In this document: piece by piece, positions 10,324 to 19,285 of the stretch
How positions within the stretch are numbered: position 1 is the first letter of the stretch
How the letters are laid out: every line of letters begins with the position of its first letter
Assembly (NCBI GenBank): GCA_005883215.1
Contig: VAYS01000023.1
Coordinates: 1-64,000 of the forward strand
Source of the DNA: Actinomycetota bacterium
GTDB taxonomy: Bacteria; Actinomycetota; Thermoleophilia; Solirubrobacterales; Solirubrobacteraceae
DNA length: 64,000 nt
Direction of reading: 5' to 3'
The notes under the pieces: model-generated
Databases searched by the model: none
What the model was told of the DNA's origin: nothing
Seen by the model: the letters and a program-made list of their open reading frames with translations, nothing else
Program-made: the position numbers and the translations under genes

Positions 10324-11748
10324 ATGAGCGCACCCAGAGGCCTTCGTCTACCGGCCGCGCTGGCTTGCGCGACGTTCGCGCTCGCAGCCGCGGGCGTCGC
10401 CGCGGCGTCGGCGCAGGGAACCGGGGGGACGGGCGGCTCGTCCAGTCCGCCACCCGGCACCGGCGGGTCGAGCACCGGCCCCGCCCCGGCGCCCCCTCCG
10501 CCCCCGCCGCCGCTGAGGCCCAGCGCGGATCCGCTGCTCGGGGCGGTCGATCGGGCCCAGATCACCGGGGTGCTCGACGCCACCCGCGCCGCCAGCTACC
10601 GCTCGATCTACCACTCGGCGCTGTCCACCGCGGCGCGGGTCAGGGGCAGCCGGCGCACCGAGATGACCGCGGTGATCCGGATCACGCGCTCGATCGCCAT
10701 CCGTGGCCTGCTCACCCCCTCGCGCCTGGCCCTGATCTATCTCACCCTGCAGCGCAACGCGCAGTGGTGGTCGCGCCGGGGGTCACCGGCGCCGGGCGAC
10801 GACTCCACCATCGTCGCGCGCGGGTCGGCGCTGACCGGCGGGGGCACCGACGTGCCGACGGCGATCGCGGCGGGCGAGCCCGACACGGCCGGGCGCCACT
10901 GCCGGGCCCTGGGCGCGCGCATCTCCCGCGTCGTGTTTACGGGCAGCGGGGTCGTCTTCGAGTACTACCCGGGCATGGGCCTGCAGCTCCAGGTCAACGG
11001 CACCTTCGGCGCCGCCGACGCGCTGGCGCACCAGGGGACCCCCAGCTCGCTCGAGCGCGCGCGTCGCCTGCTCGACGAGATGCTCCCGTTGATCTCGAGC
11101 CGCGACGGCCTGGCCACGTGGGAGTACGCGTTCCCGTTCGAGGCGGGCAAGCCGCCGTGGACGAGCGCGCTCTCCCAGGGCACCGCGATCGAGGCCTACA
11201 CGACGGTGGCGGCCAAGCTGCACCGCCCCGACTACCTGGCGGTGGCCCGGCAGCTGGCGGGCATCCTGGGACGCCGCGCCCCGGGCGGGGTGGAGCTGGG
11301 GCTGGGCCGCGACGGCGACTGGTTCCTGCTCTACAGCTTCGCCCGCGACGAGGTCGTGCTCAACGCGCACCTGGACGCGATGGTGGGGCTCACCGATCTG
11401 GCCTCGGCCACCCACGATCCGAAGGTGGCGGCGCTGGCGGCGAAGGGGATGCGCGCCACCCGCCGGCGCATCCACCTGTTCGACACCGGCAGCTGGTCGC
11501 GCTACCAGCTCGGTGGGCCGCCCGCCGACCTCAACTACCACGTGCTCAACCGCGACCTGGCCGGTGCACTGTGCCAGCGAACCCGCGACAACGTGGTGTG
11601 CGGGGCCTGGCGTCGGTTCACGCGCGAGCTCGACGCTCGGTGCCCGCGCACCGGCTCGTCGGGGTCCACGGCGCGGTCGGGCGCCGGCGCCCGCGCTCGG
11701 CGCCCGCGGCGGTTGCCCGCTCCCGGGCGGGCGGCTCGGGCGGCGTAA
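10324..11748 (+). CDS. Secreted D-glucuronyl C5-epimerase-like protein
   Basis: 474 aa. An N-terminal signal peptide (RLPAALACATFALAAAGVAA) is followed by a Gly/Ser/Pro linker to ~65 with a run of prolines. The C-terminal half fits the heparosan C5-epimerase C-terminal domain: AFPFEAGKPPWTSALSQG, YLAVARQL, DGDWFLLYSFARDEVVLNAH, HLFDTGSWSRYQLGGPPADL and NYHVLNRDLAGAL. Family members invert C5 of hexuronic acid residues in a polysaccharide after polymerisation. The tail is Arg-rich and disordered. It sits upstream of mannosyltransferase-type genes, so the substrate may be a secreted or cell-wall glycan. The fold call is good; the substrate is unknown. Confidence 0.75.
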   Translation: MSAPRGLRLPAALACATFALAAAGVAAASAQGTGGTGGSSSPPPGTGGSSTGPAPAPPPPPPPLRPSADPLLGAVDRAQITGVLDATRAASYRSIYHSALSTAARVRGSRRTEMTAVIRITRSIAIRGLLTPSRLALIYLTLQRNAQWWSRRGSPAPGDDSTIVARGSALTGGGTDVPTAIAAGEPDTAGRHCRALGARISRVVFTGSGVVFEYYPGMGLQLQVNGTFGAADALAHQGTPSSLERARRLLDEMLPLISSRDGLATWEYAFPFEAGKPPWTSALSQGTAIEAYTTVAAKLHRPDYLAVARQLAGILGRRAPGGVELGLGRDGDWFLLYSFARDEVVLNAHLDAMVGLTDLASATHDPKVAALAAKGMRATRRRIHLFDTGSWSRYQLGGPPADLNYHVLNRDLAGALCQRTRDNVVCGAWRRFTRELDARCPRTGSSGSTARSGAGARARRPRRLPAPGRAARAA

Positions 11749-11846
11749 CCGACCTCCGGCGGCCGGGTATCATGGGCGCCTCGACGGAGAAGGCATGGCC
11801 TCGCGGGCGCACCAGGGGCGACGGGGAACCGCGAGCACCGTGTTTC

Positions 11847-11867
11847 GCCCACCCGCACCGGGTGGGC
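11847..11867. terminator. Strong hairpin after the epimerase-like gene
   Basis: GCCCACCC (11847-11854) pairs perfectly with GGGTGGGC (11860-11867). No T-tract follows. A transcription end for the epimerase gene or a leader structure for the mannosyltransferase gene are both possible. Confidence 0.35.
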
Positions 11868-11912
11868 CCCGCCATTCCGGCGTAGACAGGGCAGATCGGA
11901 CTCACCGGCTGC

Positions 11913-13289
11913 ATGACCCACACCGACGCGCATGCGATGAGCGCCTCCACCGTCGGCTCTGATCCGGTCGGCGCCGGGGCCCCGGTCTACGCGCCCACGG
12001 CGGCCACCGGCCGCGAGCGCCGGCGCGGTCTGAGCGACCCGGCGGCGCGTCGCGTGACCCTGGGTCTGCTCGTGCTGATGGTGATCGGTACGGCGCTGAT
12101 CGTCGTCGACGGCGCCTCGGGCAAGTCGGCGTTGATCCCGCCCTCGCCCCACATCGCCAACTACCTGCGGGATATCGGCGCCAAGCTCGACTACCACACC
12201 TTCCTGATCGACATGCTGGTGCTGATCGGCTGCTACGCGGGGGTGGTGCTGCTGGCCCGCCGGGTTCCGATCCGCTGGACGCTCGGCGCCGTCGTCGTGC
12301 TTCACCTCGTCGTCCTGGCCGGACCGGTGCTCCTCTCGCAGGACATCTTCAGCTACGTCGCCTACGGGCGCATGGGGACGCTGCACGGCCTCAACCCCTA
12401 CGTGCACGGGCCCGCGGCGGCCATCCACGATCCCATCTACCGCTTCATCGGCCACCCGTGGAAGCACGTCCCCACCGCCTATGGCCCGGTGTTCACGCTG
12501 GCCAGCTATCCGATCGCCCTGCTCGGCCTGACCGGCGCGCTGTGGGGCATGAAGGTGCTGGCCGTCGCCGCCAGTCTGGGAACCGTGTGGATGGTGTGGC
12601 GCTGCGCCGAGCTGCTGGGCCGCGACCCCCGCGTGCCGTCGCTCCTGTTCGGGCTGAACCCGCTGGTGGTGATCTACGACGTCGGGGGGGCCCACAACGA
12701 CCTGATCATGGGCTTCTTGATGATGGTCGGGATCTGGCTGGCGCTGCGCGAGCACGACTTCCGAGGCTCGGCGACGATCGTGCTCGGCGCGGCGGTGAAG
12801 GCCACCTCGGTCGCGGTGCTCCCGTTCATGGCGCTGGGCCGACGCCGGGTGAGCGTGGTCACCGGCACCGTCGCGGGGATCGCCGCGATCGCCCTGATCG
12901 CCTTCGTGGGCTTTGGCGCCCACGCGCTGGACTTCATCTCGGTGCTGCGCCGCCAGCAGTCCTTCGTCTCCACCGACAGCTTCCCCAACGAGGTCGCCCA
13001 CCTGTTCGGGCTGCCGGGGGTGTTTCCGTTTGACCGCGCGCTGTTGCGGGGCGCGCTGGGGCTGGTGGTGGTCTACCTGCTGGTGCGGGTGTGGCGTGGC
13101 TATGACTGGCTGTCGGCGTCGACGGTGACGATGCTGGCGATCGCCGTGACCACCACCTGGCTGCTGGCCTGGTACACGGTCTGGGCCCTTCCCCTCGCCG
13201 TGCTCTCGCGCGACCGTCGCGTCCTGTGGGCCACCCTCGGCGTCCAGGGTCTGTTCTTCGCCCACCAGCTCGCCCCGTTGTTCACGTGA
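11913..13289 (+). CDS. MptA/MptB-like polyprenol-phosphomannose alpha-mannosyltransferase
   Basis: 458 aa with about a dozen membrane helices from residue ~48. The first large loop has DIFSYVAYGRMGTLHGLNPY, followed by TAYGPVFTLASYPIALLG and then GLNPLVVIYDVGGAHNDLIM, the layout of actinobacterial GT-C alpha-1,6-mannosyltransferases that build lipomannan-type glycans from polyprenyl-phosphate mannose. Start at 11913, or 11937 (MSAST). Its stop overlaps the next start (GTGA), so it heads a three-gene translationally coupled set with the small membrane protein and GT-C gene. Linkage and acceptor are not determinable. Confidence 0.8.
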   Translation: MTHTDAHAMSASTVGSDPVGAGAPVYAPTAATGRERRRGLSDPAARRVTLGLLVLMVIGTALIVVDGASGKSALIPPSPHIANYLRDIGAKLDYHTFLIDMLVLIGCYAGVVLLARRVPIRWTLGAVVVLHLVVLAGPVLLSQDIFSYVAYGRMGTLHGLNPYVHGPAAAIHDPIYRFIGHPWKHVPTAYGPVFTLASYPIALLGLTGALWGMKVLAVAASLGTVWMVWRCAELLGRDPRVPSLLFGLNPLVVIYDVGGAHNDLIMGFLMMVGIWLALREHDFRGSATIVLGAAVKATSVAVLPFMALGRRRVSVVTGTVAGIAAIALIAFVGFGAHALDFISVLRRQQSFVSTDSFPNEVAHLFGLPGVFPFDRALLRGALGLVVVYLLVRVWRGYDWLSASTVTMLAIAVTTTWLLAWYTVWALPLAVLSRDRRVLWATLGVQGLFFAHQLAPLFT

Positions 13290-13771
13290 ACTCGACCGCC
13301 GCTCCCCCGGCCTCTGTCCCCGCCCCCGCCGAGCCCGGGCCCGGCGGCCTGCGCCGCTTCTGGCGTCCGGGCCGCCGCCTCCACGCGGTCGAAGGGATCG
13401 TCCTGATCGTGGTGGGGCTGCTGCTGGGCGCCGCGGTGATCCGCGACGTCGCGCGCCACGTCGGAATCGAGAAGCGCGCGATCGTCGACCGTCACACGTT
13501 CCGCGCCTACGTGCATCGGCCCAAGCTCAAGAAGATCGCCATCGCTCCGCCCAAGCGGGGCACCGTCGACAAGGTCTGCGGCCAGTCGGCCTCGGGCGCC
13601 CACCAGCGGCTGTGCCTGTTCATGGGAGGTCCCGCGCACGTCCGCCTGCGCCAGGTGCGGGGCGGCTACTACCTGCCGCTGCTCAAGCCCGACCGCTATC
13701 GCTTCCGCTGGGGCTGCTTCGGCAGTGCGCTGGCACACCACCTGTGCGGCGCCCCCGCCGGGCGGCCGTGA
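13286..13771 (+). CDS. Small single-pass membrane protein, unknown
   Basis: 161 aa. GTG 13286 overlaps the TGA of the mannosyltransferase gene, and its own stop overlaps the next GTG. A Pro/Ala-rich N-terminus leads into one membrane helix at ~residues 37-55 (GIVLIVVGLLLGAAVI). A basic extracytoplasmic domain of ~100 residues follows, containing four Cys. No family is recognised. The tight coupling between two GT-C enzymes suggests an accessory role in the same glycan pathway. Confidence 0.7.
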   Translation: MNSTAAPPASVPAPAEPGPGGLRRFWRPGRRLHAVEGIVLIVVGLLLGAAVIRDVARHVGIEKRAIVDRHTFRAYVHRPKLKKIAIAPPKRGTVDKVCGQSASGAHQRLCLFMGGPAHVRLRQVRGGYYLPLLKPDRYRFRWGCFGSALAHHLCGAPAGRP

Positions 13772-15381
13772 GGATCCGCGGGCCCGCCGCCCTCGGCTGG
13801 GCCGCCGCCTCGACCGCGGCCGCGCCCCCCACCTCCGAGTCCCCGCCCGAGGCGGCGGGCGTCCAGCGCGTGTGGAGCTCGACCGGGCTGGTGCTCGGCG
13901 CCCTGCTGGTCGCCGCCGCGGCCCTGCGCTTCTCGACCCTGGGCCTGCAGAGCCTGTGGTACGACGAGGCGTTCACCCCCGTGCACGTGCTCCACGGCGG
14001 GCTGGGAGCGACGTTACGGGCGGTGAGCCACACCGAGAACACGCCCCCCCTGTACTACATCCTCCTGTGGGGGATCACCAAGGCGTTCGGGACCGGAGCG
14101 GTGGCGTTGCGCTTCGTCTCGGCCCTGGTGGGGACGGCCACGGTGGCGGTCGCGTGGGCGGTCGGCCGTGAGCTCGGCACGCGCCGCACCGCGATCGTGT
14201 TCGCCGCGCTGGCGTGCTTTAACCCCCTGTTCGTCTGGTACTCCCAGGAGGCCCGCGCCTACGAGCTGGTGCTCGCGTTCGCCGCGCTGGCGTTCCTGTT
14301 CTTTCTACGGGCTCGGCGACGCCCGGCGCCGGCATCGCTCGCCGCCTGGGCCGTCGCCTCCGCGCTCGCCCTGCTGACCCACTACTTCGCGATCTTCCTG
14401 ATCGTCCCCCAGGCCCTGCTGCTGCTTCGGCCCCCCGACCGGCGGCTGGCCCGCACCCTGGCCGTCGCCTCGGTGGCCGTGGTCACCGGTGCGCTGATCC
14501 CGCTGGTGGTCGCCCAGTCGGGTCACGGGACGCAGTGGATCGGGCACTGGGCGTTCTCCAGCCGACTGATCGCCATCCCCCAGTACTGGGTCCTCGGCGC
14601 GTCCGGTAACACGTTGGGCAAGGGCCTGCTCCTGCTGGCCCTGCTGCCGTTCGCCGCCGCGCTGGCGCTGGTCGGGCGACTGGAGCCGCGCGAGCGAGAC
14701 GCGGCGTTCCTGTCCGCCGGGCTCGGGGTCGTGGCCATCGCCGCCCCGCTGGTCCTGGCGGTGGTGGGCCTGGACTACCTGGCTCCCCGCAACCTGATCG
14801 CCGCCTTCTTTCCCCTCACCGCGGCCTTCGCCGTGGCGCTGGCCGCCCGCCGCGCGGGTGGCCTGGGCGCGGCGCTGGCCCTCATCATCTGCGCCGCCGG
14901 CCTGGCGGCGGTGGTGGCGGTCGACCTCCGGCCCCGGCTCCAGCGCGGGGACTGGCGCGGCGTGGCCCGCGCCCTGAACGGCTCGCCCGCCCAGCGGGCG
15001 GTGGTGACGGTCGGGCTGGGCACCGCTCCGCTTCAATACTACGTCCGCGACCTGCACAAGCTGCCCCCCGGCGACGCCGCCGCCGTCCAAGAGGTTGACC
15101 TGGTCGGCTACCGCCCGATCGTGCACCGAGCGCTGCGCCCCGCCGCCCCCGGGCTGATCCCGCTCGGGCGCCGCGACGTGCACGGCCTGCTCGTGTACCG
15201 CTACCGGGCCGGGGGCCCCGTCCTGCTCTCCGAGGAGCAGCTGCTGGGCCTCCGGCTCGACCGCGTGCACAGCGAGGTGCTCGTCTCCCCCCAGGCGACG
15301 GCGGTCGGGTCGGGAGCCCCCGTGGGGGCGCCCGGCCGCCCCGCGCACCGCGGCGCGCGCGCCACGCGCCGGACGGGCTAG
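13768..15381 (+). CDS. GT-C family membrane glycosyltransferase (paralogue of 6699-8351)
   Basis: 537 aa from GTG 13768, coupled to the preceding stop. Membrane spans begin at ~40. LQSLWYDEAFT (60-70), VSHTENTPPLYYILL and VWYSQEARAYELV match the paralogue at 6699-8351 almost word for word, giving the GT-C acidic loop motif D66-E67. It probably transfers a sugar from a polyprenyl phosphate on the outer face of the membrane; donor and acceptor are unknown. The C-terminal ~120 residues are a soluble extracytoplasmic region with a disordered Arg-rich end. Confidence 0.85.
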   Translation: MRIRGPAALGWAAASTAAAPPTSESPPEAAGVQRVWSSTGLVLGALLVAAAALRFSTLGLQSLWYDEAFTPVHVLHGGLGATLRAVSHTENTPPLYYILLWGITKAFGTGAVALRFVSALVGTATVAVAWAVGRELGTRRTAIVFAALACFNPLFVWYSQEARAYELVLAFAALAFLFFLRARRRPAPASLAAWAVASALALLTHYFAIFLIVPQALLLLRPPDRRLARTLAVASVAVVTGALIPLVVAQSGHGTQWIGHWAFSSRLIAIPQYWVLGASGNTLGKGLLLLALLPFAAALALVGRLEPRERDAAFLSAGLGVVAIAAPLVLAVVGLDYLAPRNLIAAFFPLTAAFAVALAARRAGGLGAALALIICAAGLAAVVAVDLRPRLQRGDWRGVARALNGSPAQRAVVTVGLGTAPLQYYVRDLHKLPPGDAAAVQEVDLVGYRPIVHRALRPAAPGLIPLGRRDVHGLLVYRYRAGGPVLLSEEQLLGLRLDRVHSEVLVSPQATAVGSGAPVGAPGRPAHRGARATRRTG

Positions 15382-15454
15382 CGGCGGCGGCCCCCGCGCG
15401 GGCCCGGGCGCGCGCTCGGACCTTGGCCCGGTCGCCGCGCCCCGACCCTGGCGT

Positions 15455-15474
15455 GCCGGCGCCGACGCGCCGGC
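15455..15474. terminator. Perfect hairpin between GT-C and secreted protein genes
   Basis: GCCGGCGC (15455-15462) and GCGCCGGC (15467-15474) form an 8-bp stem with a CGAC loop, followed by GCCTTG. It lies 24 bp before the next start codon. It may end the upstream operon; without a T-run this is uncertain. Confidence 0.35.
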
Positions 15475-15497
15475 GCCTTGTCACAATCTGGGTGACC

Positions 15498-17213
15498 ATG
15501 GGCGCAGGTGCGGGCTGGGACCGAGTCGCACGGCCGCTGGCGATCGCGGCGGCCGCCGCCGGCGCGATCCTGGGCGCGGCGGGCGCGGAAGCGGCCCGCG
15601 CCGACACGCCCAGCGGGGTGGACATCACCTGCGAGCTGGGGCTGTCCAAGTTTGACCCCGACACGGTCAACGTCGCGTTCCCCGACGACTCGGCCGAATA
15701 CTTCTCCGGCGCCTACCAGGCGGCCCCCGGCACACGCATCCGCATCGACGGCCAGTACCCCCACGTGCGCTACACCTCCTACAACGTCTACGACGTGCTC
15801 CAGCGCCCGCTCGACGCCCTGGCCGACATCGAGCTCGCACCCGACCCCGGCTCGCTGAACCCCTTCGCGATCGGCGCCGACCGCACGAGCCCCAACCGCC
15901 ACTACACGGCCTACATCAACTTCGGCCCGATCCCCAGCCAGCGCGCCGCCAACACGCTCTACACCGGCACGGGTCAGAACGGGCTGCCCAACTATGCCGG
16001 CACCTTCATCTACCGCATCTACATCCCGGACAAGGGACGCGACCAGTTCGGCGATGTCGGCGCTCCCACCCTGACCCTCCAGGCCGCCGACGGGGGCCCC
16101 GCCCCGCCCTCGGCGTGCGCCAACTTCGGGCGTCCCGGGATCACCGGCGTAAACCAGGGCGTGGCGAGCCTCAACGGCTTCGGCTCGCAAGGCCAGACGG
16201 TGTTCGATCGCAACCCCCCGGTGTGGCGCAAGTTCACCAACCTGTTCCAGGCGGTGGCCGACAGCCTCACCGACTCCAACATCACCGACCCGCTCTTTGA
16301 GCTCCAGCGCCAGCTCGACCTGGCTGACCGCGGCGGCAGCGGCGGCTTTCTGTCCAATATTCACAACGCCTACCTGTCGGCGAACCTGAGCAAGGCCTAC
16401 GGCGACGTCGTGGTCACACGCTTCCGGGCACCCACCTTCCCCAACACCCGGCCCGGCACCTCGCCCATGCCCGGCGGGCAGCTGCGCTACTGGTCGCTGT
16501 GCGAGAACGATCCGGCAACCCAGCGCTTCATCCAGTGCACCAACGACGACCGCGCGGTGCTGGGAGACAACCGCCTCGCCACCTACGTGGTCTCCACGCC
16601 GGGCAATCGCCCGGCCAACGCCACCGCCGCCTGCGCGATCAACTGGCTGCCGTTCGGGCCCAACGGCCGGGGCGTGCTGATCTACCGGCACATGCTGCCC
16701 GACCCCGGCTTCGCCCAGTCGATCCAGCGCGCCAAGTTCGGGCAGGAGGGCGCGACGATGGGCGACTACTTTCCGGTCTCCCGCTACGTGAGCACGGCGG
16801 CCGACTTCGAGCGGCTGGGATGCTCGCCGCCGGGCGGCGGGGGAGTGGTCCTGCCCTCGCCGGGCCGCCGCGGCGGCGGCCGGGGCCAACCTGGCTCCCG
16901 GGCGGCGCGCCGGACGGCGTGCGTGAGCCGCCGCCGCTTTCGGATCCGTCTGCCGCGTGGCGCCCGGGTCCTGAGCGCCACCGTGCACGGGCGCCACCTC
17001 AGGCTCCGGCGCGTCCGGGGCCGCCCGCGCGGAACCGTCGACCTGCGCGGCCTGCCGCACGGGCGCTTCACGCTGCGCCTCGTCGTACGGCTGGGCACGG
17101 GACGGCGAGTGGTGCTGAGGCGGACCTACCACACCTGCGTGCCGCGCCGGCCCTCCAAGCGCCCCCGCTCGGGCGCCAAGCCGCCCCGGCGGCGGCCCGG
17201 ACGCCGGCGCTGA
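15498..17213 (+). CDS. Large secreted protein with Arg-rich Cys-bracketed C-terminal domain
   Basis: 571 aa. The signal peptide (RPLAIAAAAAGAILGAAGAEA) ends near residue 34. The ~430-residue body has YPHVRYTSYNVYDV, DIELAPDPGSLNPF, GTFIYRIYIPDKG and QLRYWSLCEN, which together recall the beta-rich architecture of DUF1254/DUF1214-type secreted proteins, but I cannot assign a family. A short beta domain runs from Cys475 to Cys547 (RRRFRIRLPRG, TVHGRHLRLRR, GTVDLRGLPHGRFTLRLVV, YHTC). I have seen such domains at the ends of many Solirubrobacterales secreted proteins. The last 20 residues are almost all Arg, Pro and Lys. Cell-wall association through the basic tail is plausible. Confidence 0.75.
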   Translation: MGAGAGWDRVARPLAIAAAAAGAILGAAGAEAARADTPSGVDITCELGLSKFDPDTVNVAFPDDSAEYFSGAYQAAPGTRIRIDGQYPHVRYTSYNVYDVLQRPLDALADIELAPDPGSLNPFAIGADRTSPNRHYTAYINFGPIPSQRAANTLYTGTGQNGLPNYAGTFIYRIYIPDKGRDQFGDVGAPTLTLQAADGGPAPPSACANFGRPGITGVNQGVASLNGFGSQGQTVFDRNPPVWRKFTNLFQAVADSLTDSNITDPLFELQRQLDLADRGGSGGFLSNIHNAYLSANLSKAYGDVVVTRFRAPTFPNTRPGTSPMPGGQLRYWSLCENDPATQRFIQCTNDDRAVLGDNRLATYVVSTPGNRPANATAACAINWLPFGPNGRGVLIYRHMLPDPGFAQSIQRAKFGQEGATMGDYFPVSRYVSTAADFERLGCSPPGGGGVVLPSPGRRGGGRGQPGSRAARRTACVSRRRFRIRLPRGARVLSATVHGRHLRLRRVRGRPRGTVDLRGLPHGRFTLRLVVRLGTGRRVVLRRTYHTCVPRRPSKRPRSGAKPPRRRPGRRR

Positions 17214-17244
17214 GACGTCGCCCGGTGCCCGGCGCCCCAGTCGC

Positions 17245-18330
17245 CTAGCCGGGAGCGGGCAGGAAGCGGGGGTCGTCCTGGTGGTCGCGAAAGAAGCGCA
17301 CGATCGCCGGGGCGTAGTCGACGAACCGGGGGCAGCGCAGGCCATGGCGGGCGAGCAGATCGTCGGCCCCCCGGGTGTCGAAGCGAACCGGATGGTTGAG
17401 ATAGCGCACCGACTCGCGCGGCGTGCCGGCGAACATCCGCCGCACGAAGGCCAGTCGCAGGGTGGTCTCCAGCAGCGACGCCGGCATGCGGCCCCACGGC
17501 TCGCGCCCGGCGTACTCGCGGCTGAGCGTGGCGGCCAGCTCGCGCGCCGACAACGGATCGGGGTCCACCAGGTGAAGCGTCTTGCCCGTGGCCCGCTCGT
17601 CGCCGGCGGCCGCCACCATCGTCTGCACCACGAAATCGACCGGGACCACGTTGAACGGGGCCTGGGCGCGACCGAAGTTCGGGATCGCCCGGCCGTAGCG
17701 GTCGAGCACGGCGATGGTGCGCAGCAGGTAGTAGGGCCCGTCGAACTTCTGCGTCTCGCCGGTGCGCGAGTCGCCGACTACGATCGCCGGACGCATGATC
17801 ACCGACGGCACCCGGTCCATCGCCGCCCGCACCCACACCTCGGCCTGGAACTTCGTGGACTCGTAGTTGTTCTTGAACGCCTGGCCCAGCGCCAGCTCGT
17901 GCTCGTAGACCACGCCTCGGCGCAGCCCGGCCACGTAGGCGGTGCTGACGTAGTTGAGCCGCTCCAGCCGCTCGGCCGACGCGCAGAAGTCGAGCACGTT
18001 TCCGGTGCCGTCGACGTTGACCCGCTGGGCCACCTCCAGCGGCACGGCGAGGTCGTAGATCGCCGCCAGGTGAAAGACCACGCTCGCCTCGGCCCGCAGG
18101 CGCTCGTAGGCGTCGTCATCGAGGCCCAGCCGGCGGTCGGTGATGTCTGCGCCGAGGACCTCCACCCGCTCGCCGGCCCCGAGCTCGGCCACGGCCTGAT
18201 CCGCGGCGGCCTGCATACGGGGCTCGACGAGGGCGACGACCCGGCGCTGGGGATCCTCGAGCAGGCGGGCGACCAGGCGCCGGCCGATGAAGCCGGGGAA
18301 GCCGGTGAGCACGCTCAGCCCGTCGGGCAC
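17245..18330 (-). CDS. NAD(P)-dependent extended SDR / thioester-reductase-like protein
   Basis: 361 aa. The N-terminus has a Rossmann start, SVLTGFPGFIGRRLVARLL (TGxxGxxG type). It is followed by VVFHLAAIYDLAVP, NVDGTGNVLDFC, LNYVSTAYVAG and the catalytic-type YESTK. HLVDPDPLSARELAATL and a C-terminal substrate region complete an extended SDR of the fatty-acyl/carboxylic-acid reductase-like group. The substrate is unknown. Its start lies 23 bp from the divergent MerR regulator, which makes it the likely target of that regulator. Confidence 0.8.
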   Translation of the reverse strand: MPDGLSVLTGFPGFIGRRLVARLLEDPQRRVVALVEPRMQAAADQAVAELGAGERVEVLGADITDRRLGLDDDAYERLRAEASVVFHLAAIYDLAVPLEVAQRVNVDGTGNVLDFCASAERLERLNYVSTAYVAGLRRGVVYEHELALGQAFKNNYESTKFQAEVWVRAAMDRVPSVIMRPAIVVGDSRTGETQKFDGPYYLLRTIAVLDRYGRAIPNFGRAQAPFNVVPVDFVVQTMVAAAGDERATGKTLHLVDPDPLSARELAATLSREYAGREPWGRMPASLLETTLRLAFVRRMFAGTPRESVRYLNHPVRFDTRGADDLLARHGLRCPRFVDYAPAIVRFFRDHQDDPRFLPAPG

Positions 18331-18353
18331 GGGCGCAAGACTAGGGTGTCTGT

Positions 18354-19202
18354 ATGGCGCGGGACGAGGGCATGACCATCGACCAGCTGGCCCACAGCGT
18401 GGGCATGACGGTGCGCAACGTGCGCGCCCACCAGGCGCGGGGCCTGCTCGCCCCGCCCACCATCCGGGGGCGCACCGGCTACTACGGCCCCGAGCACGTC
18501 GCCCGCCTGGAGCTGATCAAGGACCTCCAGAGCGAGGGCTTCAACCTGGAGTCGATCCGGCGCATTGTCGATCGCACCCCGGCCGGCTCGACCGCGGAGG
18601 TGCTCGACTTCACCCGGGCGCTGACCGCTCCGTTCACCGACGAGCAGCCCCAGGTGGTCAGCCTCGATGAGCTGCGCGAGCGCTGGGGCGAGCAGTTGAC
18701 GCCCGAGCTGGCACGGCGCATTCTCGAGCTGGGCTTCGTGCGGTCGCTCGGCGACGAGCGCTTCGAGGTGCTCAGCCCGCGCCTGGAGCGCGGCGCCGAG
18801 GAGCTGGTCAAGCTCGGGCTGCCTCTGGAGGCGGCGGTCGAGGTCACCGGCCGGGTGGGGCGCCACGTCGAGGCGGTTGCCCGCGTGTACGTAAACCTGT
18901 TCCTGGAGTACGTGTGGCGGCCGTTCGAACGCGCGGGCGAGCCCGAGGAGGAGTGGCCCCGTGTGCGAGAGACGCTGGACCGCCTGCGCCCGCTCGCCGC
19001 CGAGGCGGTCCTGGCCATCTTTGGCCTGACCATGACCCGCGAGGTGGAGCAGGCGCTGGAACGCGAGCTCGCGCAGCTCGGTCGTCCCGAGCGCCCCCAG
19101 CGCGCCACTGCCCGGCGGGCCGGCGCCGGCCGCCCGGGGTCGGGACGGCCGCGCCCCGGACGCCCGCGTCGGCGCCCCTCCCGGCGGCGCAGCTCTCGCT
19201 AG
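18354..19202 (+). CDS. MerR-family transcriptional regulator
   Basis: 282 aa. The N-terminal winged-helix is typical: MTIDQLAHSVGMTVRNVRAH, then QARGLLAPP and YYGPEHVARLELIKDLQSEG. The central ~160 residues are helical with no metal-binding Cys pattern, so a small-molecule effector is more likely than a metal. The C-terminus is Arg/Pro-rich. The 23-bp space to the divergent SDR gene means both promoters overlap, consistent with autoregulation plus control of the SDR gene. Confidence 0.88.
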   Translation: MARDEGMTIDQLAHSVGMTVRNVRAHQARGLLAPPTIRGRTGYYGPEHVARLELIKDLQSEGFNLESIRRIVDRTPAGSTAEVLDFTRALTAPFTDEQPQVVSLDELRERWGEQLTPELARRILELGFVRSLGDERFEVLSPRLERGAEELVKLGLPLEAAVEVTGRVGRHVEAVARVYVNLFLEYVWRPFERAGEPEEEWPRVRETLDRLRPLAAEAVLAIFGLTMTREVEQALERELAQLGRPERPQRATARRAGAGRPGSGRPRPGRPRRRPSRRRSSR

Positions 19203-19219
19203 GGCGGGTTTTCTCGAGA

Positions 19220-19234
19220 GGGGCCTCCGGCCCC
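19220..19234. terminator. Bidirectional hairpin between convergent genes
   Basis: GGGGCC, a TCC loop, then GGCCCC forms a perfect 6-bp GC stem between the MerR stop (19202) and the convergent hydrolase stop (19286). Convergent placement supports a terminator role although the T-run is on the wrong side. Confidence 0.45.
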
Positions 19235-19285
19235 CAGGCCCCGAGCCGGCGCCCAGCTGCCGGCCGGGCCGGTCGCCGTCTGCGC

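Noticed and set aside
10113-11885. 590-aa plus-strand open frame overlapping the epimerase-like gene
   Set aside because: It is a shadow in another frame: Arg/Pro/Gly-rich with no motifs, while the 10324 frame has a signal peptide and family motifs.
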